From Anticarsia gemmatalis (Eukaryota > Arthropoda > Insecta > Lepidoptera > Erebidae): DNA of 64,000 nucleotides. Below are positions 26,601 through 32,600 of this stretch, in pieces. The notes beneath the pieces are model-generated. The model had not been told where the DNA came from. It did not search any database and was given only the letters and a program-made list of their open reading frames with translations. Position 1 is the stretch's first letter, and the number at the start of each line of letters is the position of its first letter. The stretch is taken from positions 15,004,001 through 15,068,000 of the forward strand of contig NC_134745.1 in NCBI RefSeq assembly GCF_050436995.1, given 5' to 3'. Made by a program: the position numbers and the translations under genes.

Positions 26601-29600
26601 ATTAATATACTTCGAAATACATACTTAAATAGATACATTAGCAACTTATCGTTCTAGGTTGTTTATTCCTTTCCATTTTTTTAGTATTTCTCACTAATTG
26701 TAGTCTCGGACCGGAGACCAAAACTCTGATTCCATTCGTAGCCCTAGAAATGTCCAGGAAATGATCAGCCTAGATCTGGCAACCCTACTCGTCACGCGTG
26801 TCAAGGCAAATGACGTCACATAGCGTGACTTCTATCACGTTAATTGGAACGTTCTAACTGCCACAGTTCTACATGATTAGTTTTTGTTGATGAGGTCGTT
26901 TGCATCAATTTAGTAAACATTATGTTCCTTGTTTTACTACCGGGAATGTTGTCAGCGATTATAGTAATTTTAATGTTTGAAAGTTGTCGCGACTTGTACA
27001 CGATATTTAATGAACTTTGGTTTGAACACGCGATCATTTGTTATGTCCTAGTTTACAGGATAATGAGTAAAATAACTAAGAATTTGCTGTCTTACTAACA
27101 TCGGCGAAATTGAGTCTTTTAAAGGAGTAGGTGCAGTTTTTTAAGTTCACAATTATATCGATGGTGTAAAATTTAAATGTCCAAATATTTATTGCAACAA
27201 ACATTGAATTTAATATAAGAATAGCTAAATTTCACATATATGACCGTCACAAGGCAATATTAACTGAATTTGTAACTTCTAGCATAAACTTTATTAAAGC
27301 ATTTGCTTTAAAAAAATTTAAGCCATTAACCCATGTCTCAACATGAAATGAGGAAGGGTCTTTGAGTCAATGACGCTGGCTAAGTGCGGGTTGGGGACTT
27401 ATTAAAATTTACTTATGTGTTATAACTTACTGTTTGTTTTATTAACATAGATAACTTTACTCTGAAAATATCAAAGTCAACGTAGATTTTACTACAAGCA
27501 AACATTTAGCACACAACATATACACAAGTAACGGAAGTAGATTGGATATCAAGTATGCGAATCATATTCGTACCTACACAGTACATAGTATGTATGTATA
27601 TTTAAATATATACTTAATACAAAGGTGACTGACTGACGTAGTTATCTATCAACGCACAGCCCAAACCACTGGACGGATCGGGCTGAAATTTGGCTCGCAG
27701 GTAGATGTTATGACATAGGCAACCGCCAAGAAAGGATTTTGATCAATTTTAACTCCAAGGAGATAAAACAGGATAAAAGTTTGTATGAAAATTCTGTCCT
27801 TAGTCACAAACTACGCAGACGAAGTCACGAGCAAAAGCTAGTTTTATTATAAGTAAACACCATTTGGCACACAACATTTACACAAGTAGTGGAAGTAGAT
27901 TGGGTATCAAGTATGTGAATCATATTCGTGCCTACATAGTACATAGTATATAATATATTTGCTAATAAACGACTCTATTTACTTTTACGAGGCACGTTTA
28001 ATTAAACCCGATATACGCTCACAAATATCAATAAATTCGTGACATACGCCGATGTGCAAATAAGGTTGTCACTATTGAATAACAGATCTTTTCACGTATC
28101 TCATATATTTTAATGAGTATTTTTACAAGTCTACATATTATTATTTTTATACAGACTTGTAGTCGAACGTTATTGCTGTTGACTTCTAGTCAAATTGTAA
28201 GACGCACATACGTGTGTACTGACTGATAAATTACCTAAAATTTTGAGTTTTATTCATAATAATATTTATTGATAAGATCAATTGGTCGTGAAAAAATTTC
28301 CACACGGTCTTAAACCGTGAAATGCAAAAAATAACACATATATTTTTTTATTAAAAGCTTTAGCTTCTACTATGATATTATTTGAACTATTTTATAAATA
28401 TGACCAAAAACTTTCTAATAGAAATCTTATTAAGAATGATTTCACTTACAATAATACTAAATCTTGCGTCCGAGAGCCATTTAAGTAACACATTATCAGA
28501 TTTATCTTTTTAATCAAAAATATACCAGATGCGGTTTCCAAGTGACTAACAGCAATGCCCGTATCCCTATGTTCTGTATCATCTAATAACGAACGTCGGA
28601 GAGACGTAGGTAGAACGTCCTATGGGATTACTTGCAGGTAGAATAAGGAAAATAAAACTGCTTTATTTGACTTTGTGGTTGCAAATAGAAATTCAAATAC
28701 ATAGGTAAAAGGAATAAGGATTTTACGAGAGTCCATTACAATGTAATCTGAATTAATATATCGTTTTTCGTAAAGATACAATGCAATTTAAATGACAACA
28801 AAAGATGGGCATGGGTATCAATTAACTAATTCGAAAGTAAGTAAACGGTACAAAAAATAAATACAATAAAAAAAAGCTAACAAGAAATAATGAGAAACTC
28901 ACATGTCTATAATTTAAGACAGCTCAGCATAAAATGCTCCCAGTTTTCAGTCATTCCGAAATACAAAGCAATTACCAACTTATTATTTGCGTCAACAAAA
29001 CTTTCAAAACGCAGGTAAATATAAACTTTATATTTTCCTTCGTCGCTTATAATAGCAGCACTTGTAGTAGCGACAAGCGAGAGCTTAAACTTTTAACTAT
29101 TCCCAACTACTTGATAGATCGCCGAGTGCCGGCGTTGAGCGCTAACAAGAACTTTTTTATTTTTCAAATCGGTAATCCAGGGGCCGGACTTTGTCTTATT
29201 AATTACTATACTTTCCACCTTCTTAGAAAAGGTTTTTATAGACAAAATGAAGACGATAGAGTTGCAACTGATTGGTAGGATAGATTCTAGGATAAAGAGC
29301 CTTGTACTAATGAGATTGCTTTGGGATTGGATGAAATTTTCTAGTTTTCTAGACGTGAAGAGTAAATGGATTCGATATCATCGAGTGCATAGAGCTGTTA
29401 AAATGTTAATCAAATTATTATCTCCGACCAATTTAGTTAGCGGCGAACATATATGAGCATATTTAAGTAGAAATGCAAATAAGTTTCACTCGTAATAATC
29501 CCACTAAACTAAGGCCCAGTTGTTTAACACTAGCCAACTACTAACCAATTTTAGTAGTGTCACAATCACTAATTGAAAATTGGTTATCTAGTTTCTGAAT

Positions 29601-32600
29601 GGCAGAAGACAGAAGAACTATAGCCAGAAATGAAGTAAAATAAACGAGACTGTTCTAGCAATACGCTATTTTGTACCGAATAATAAATACTTTCAACATT
29701 CTCGTATTTCCATACACGACGGCATTTTATTATTTATCCTTCCCAAAATATATGGCGCACATTTATGGTGACGTATCTGTCGGTCCTCTCTCTAACCAAA
29801 ATAATATTTTACTAAATATGACAAAGATAAAGTACCCTCTCCTTATTTATATATTATAATAAAGCAAAGAGGTTTCGGGATATTTGCAAAATGGTTGAAT
29901 ATTTGTACAGCCGACTCTGTTTGTTTACCAAACATCCTTTTAACTTCGACTTCTTAGTATGTACGTCTTAGATCATCTTTTCATATGTTTTTTTAGAAGC
30001 AGCTTTGAGGTAAATTACATTAATTTATTTATGAAAGGTTTAACCTAAATACTAATGAGATCTAGATGTTTTATGTGTGTGCGAAATAAAATTAGGCCTC
30101 ATTCATGCTCTGAAAAATCGTATTCATATAAAAGCTGGCCAGTCTTTTATTTAAAATTATGTTTGTTTTTAGTTAACTCCGTCGAAAAATTAAAACCACA
30201 GCAAACAAAAAATAAAGGCCGCGTCCCTAAACGGCTAGTAGGTTCATATTTTATCTCACATGAGACAACCCTATCTATAATTGCGCGGGTAATGTTTGTG
30301 GAACGGTATCGGGACACATTTATTTTATTTTACGTCGCAAATATCCTGCCAACAATAACTTTGCGAAATACCCAAAAAGACCGAAATGCCCGGAAAGTCT
30401 GAAACGCCCGGTTTTTGCTCGCAATTACCGGTGATTGCTGTTGATTTTGCTGACGCCGCAATGACTTACATTTTGATTGCGATACGTTGTAATTGTATGT
30501 AAATCAATAAACTTGTGTGTTTACTCGATAAGGTAAACATTTTATTAAATGTGTAGACATTTCAATATTTGAGCTATGTATTTTGTGTCGTAATTACTGT
30601 TCTTTCATTAGTGCTATTTGTTTTGCTAAATAATTGAACGACTATTAAAAGAGACAGCTCATTGTAGTTAAAAAATATTTACTTATGTTATGTACTAGAT
30701 ATAACTTTGTTTAGTCTACTATTGTCAAACATCTCTCAATACAAAGGTTGTATCATTTAAATTGTCAAACTTTTATCAGATTTTTAGCTAATTGACGCCA
30801 ATCCAAATCAATCCCTAATAAAACTTTTAAATAATATTTTTGAACCTCAATATGCAACCAACAAGTATAGATTTTATGCAGCTAAAATGTGGTTTTTAAA
30901 ACATATACGATAGTGTTTTCAGACATCCGCGCGGACATTAAACATTGAAACAAAAGCTCCCTGGAGGGCACCAGCGCAATGCGCCATATATCCCATATAT
31001 CCGACAATGTAATAAAAACCAAGATAAAATCTTTTAAACAGGAACATTTATGATAAAGCTATACGTTTATTGCTGTGATTGTTCAGTGCCAAATTTAATA
31101 ACAACTGTGATGTGTTACAATTGCAATTTGTAAATAATTATTGTTTGCCAGTTGCGCTCACTGGTCGGTAAACGATCTGTGGGTTAAGCAACCCGTGACG
31201 TAGTCATTTCACAGATGGGTGACCGCATAGTGGTATTTGAGCCGTACGTCTCCGTGCTTCGGAGGGCACTTTAAAAGTCGGTCCCGGCTGTTGTCTACTA
31301 AGATAACAGTCGTTAAGCCATGTCAAAGGTCTCTCGTTGTATACATATTTTAAAACAAAATTAAAGTATTTTTACGCAAAATCATTATGAATTTACTGAT
31401 TAATAAAACATTTATAAACTCAGCACTTCTTCACTACTCTTATCTTCCTACAAATATATTTATATTTGTAGTATTCAATCTCGTCTGCTATACACGGAGG
31501 TTTATGCCAGAGGCGTATGAAATCCAAAATGGAAATATACCTAATTAGATAAAACTGAAGTTAAAACACAACAAAATTAAGAATTTTAATTGTTCTTTTA
31601 CAAACACACCCATTTGCTTCAAAAGTGATTATAAAGAGGAGATAATCCTACCCTGCTACTACATTCAACACTATTGCAGTTTCCAAACATTGCCGAATCA
31701 ATAGGTCAGCTAAACACAATGCTAATAACGACAGCACTCGATCGAGAGCAATCATCAGCTATCGGCTATTTACTGCTATTTATCGGCTATCTACAGCTAT
31801 CTATCGGCTATTTATTGCTATGCAGCAGTACATTGCTGTTTTAGCTCAGTAATGAGAGCTGATTTCAAAACTGAAGCACTGTTATTGCGCTTTGATATGG
31901 AAAATTACCAGATATTGGCACGTGTTCAACGGTGTTGTAATAGACGAATATTTCGTGCAAAACTGTGTTTAAGATAGGTCAGAATGATAGTAGATAGTCA
32001 TAGAAAATGTTGTCAGGTCTATTGAAGAATCACGTTTCTTTTAGCATTATTGGTGTTTATATTGATTCTTAGTAACTGTTTTATTTAGAAAACCATCTTT
32101 AAAGCCTTTACTTTGACTCAACTTTCACGTTTTCACGCTTGTAAATGTAAAACGTACATCATTCGCAGTTAAGAAGTTACAGCAACATTCTTTCCGAGAC
32201 TTCAAAATAACCACAAAATACTCAAGTTCTACACACACTTAAAACGTACGAAATTGCACTAAGAGACTCCTGACCTGACGTTTTATCTCCGAGCAAACAT
32301 AAAGCCGACACTTCCCTACATTTTAGCCAAAGTACCAAGCCCGAATGTAACTCGGGCTATAACACCCCCCGTAAATGAGAACATAAAAAAATAAAAGCTT
32401 AAAGAGAGAACACGATTTTATTTTTTGCCAAAAATCTAGTTAAAAGGGTCCTTGGGATGTTTGAAACAATCTGATTTGCAATTGGCTGGTCTAAAAGGGT
32501 GAAGGCTAAAGAGCTAGGGGTCGCGGGTTCATCCGACATTTCGGTCCGATCTGAAACAATCAGGACGGGTCGTGTTTAACCCCGCTGTTATCTGGGCGGG

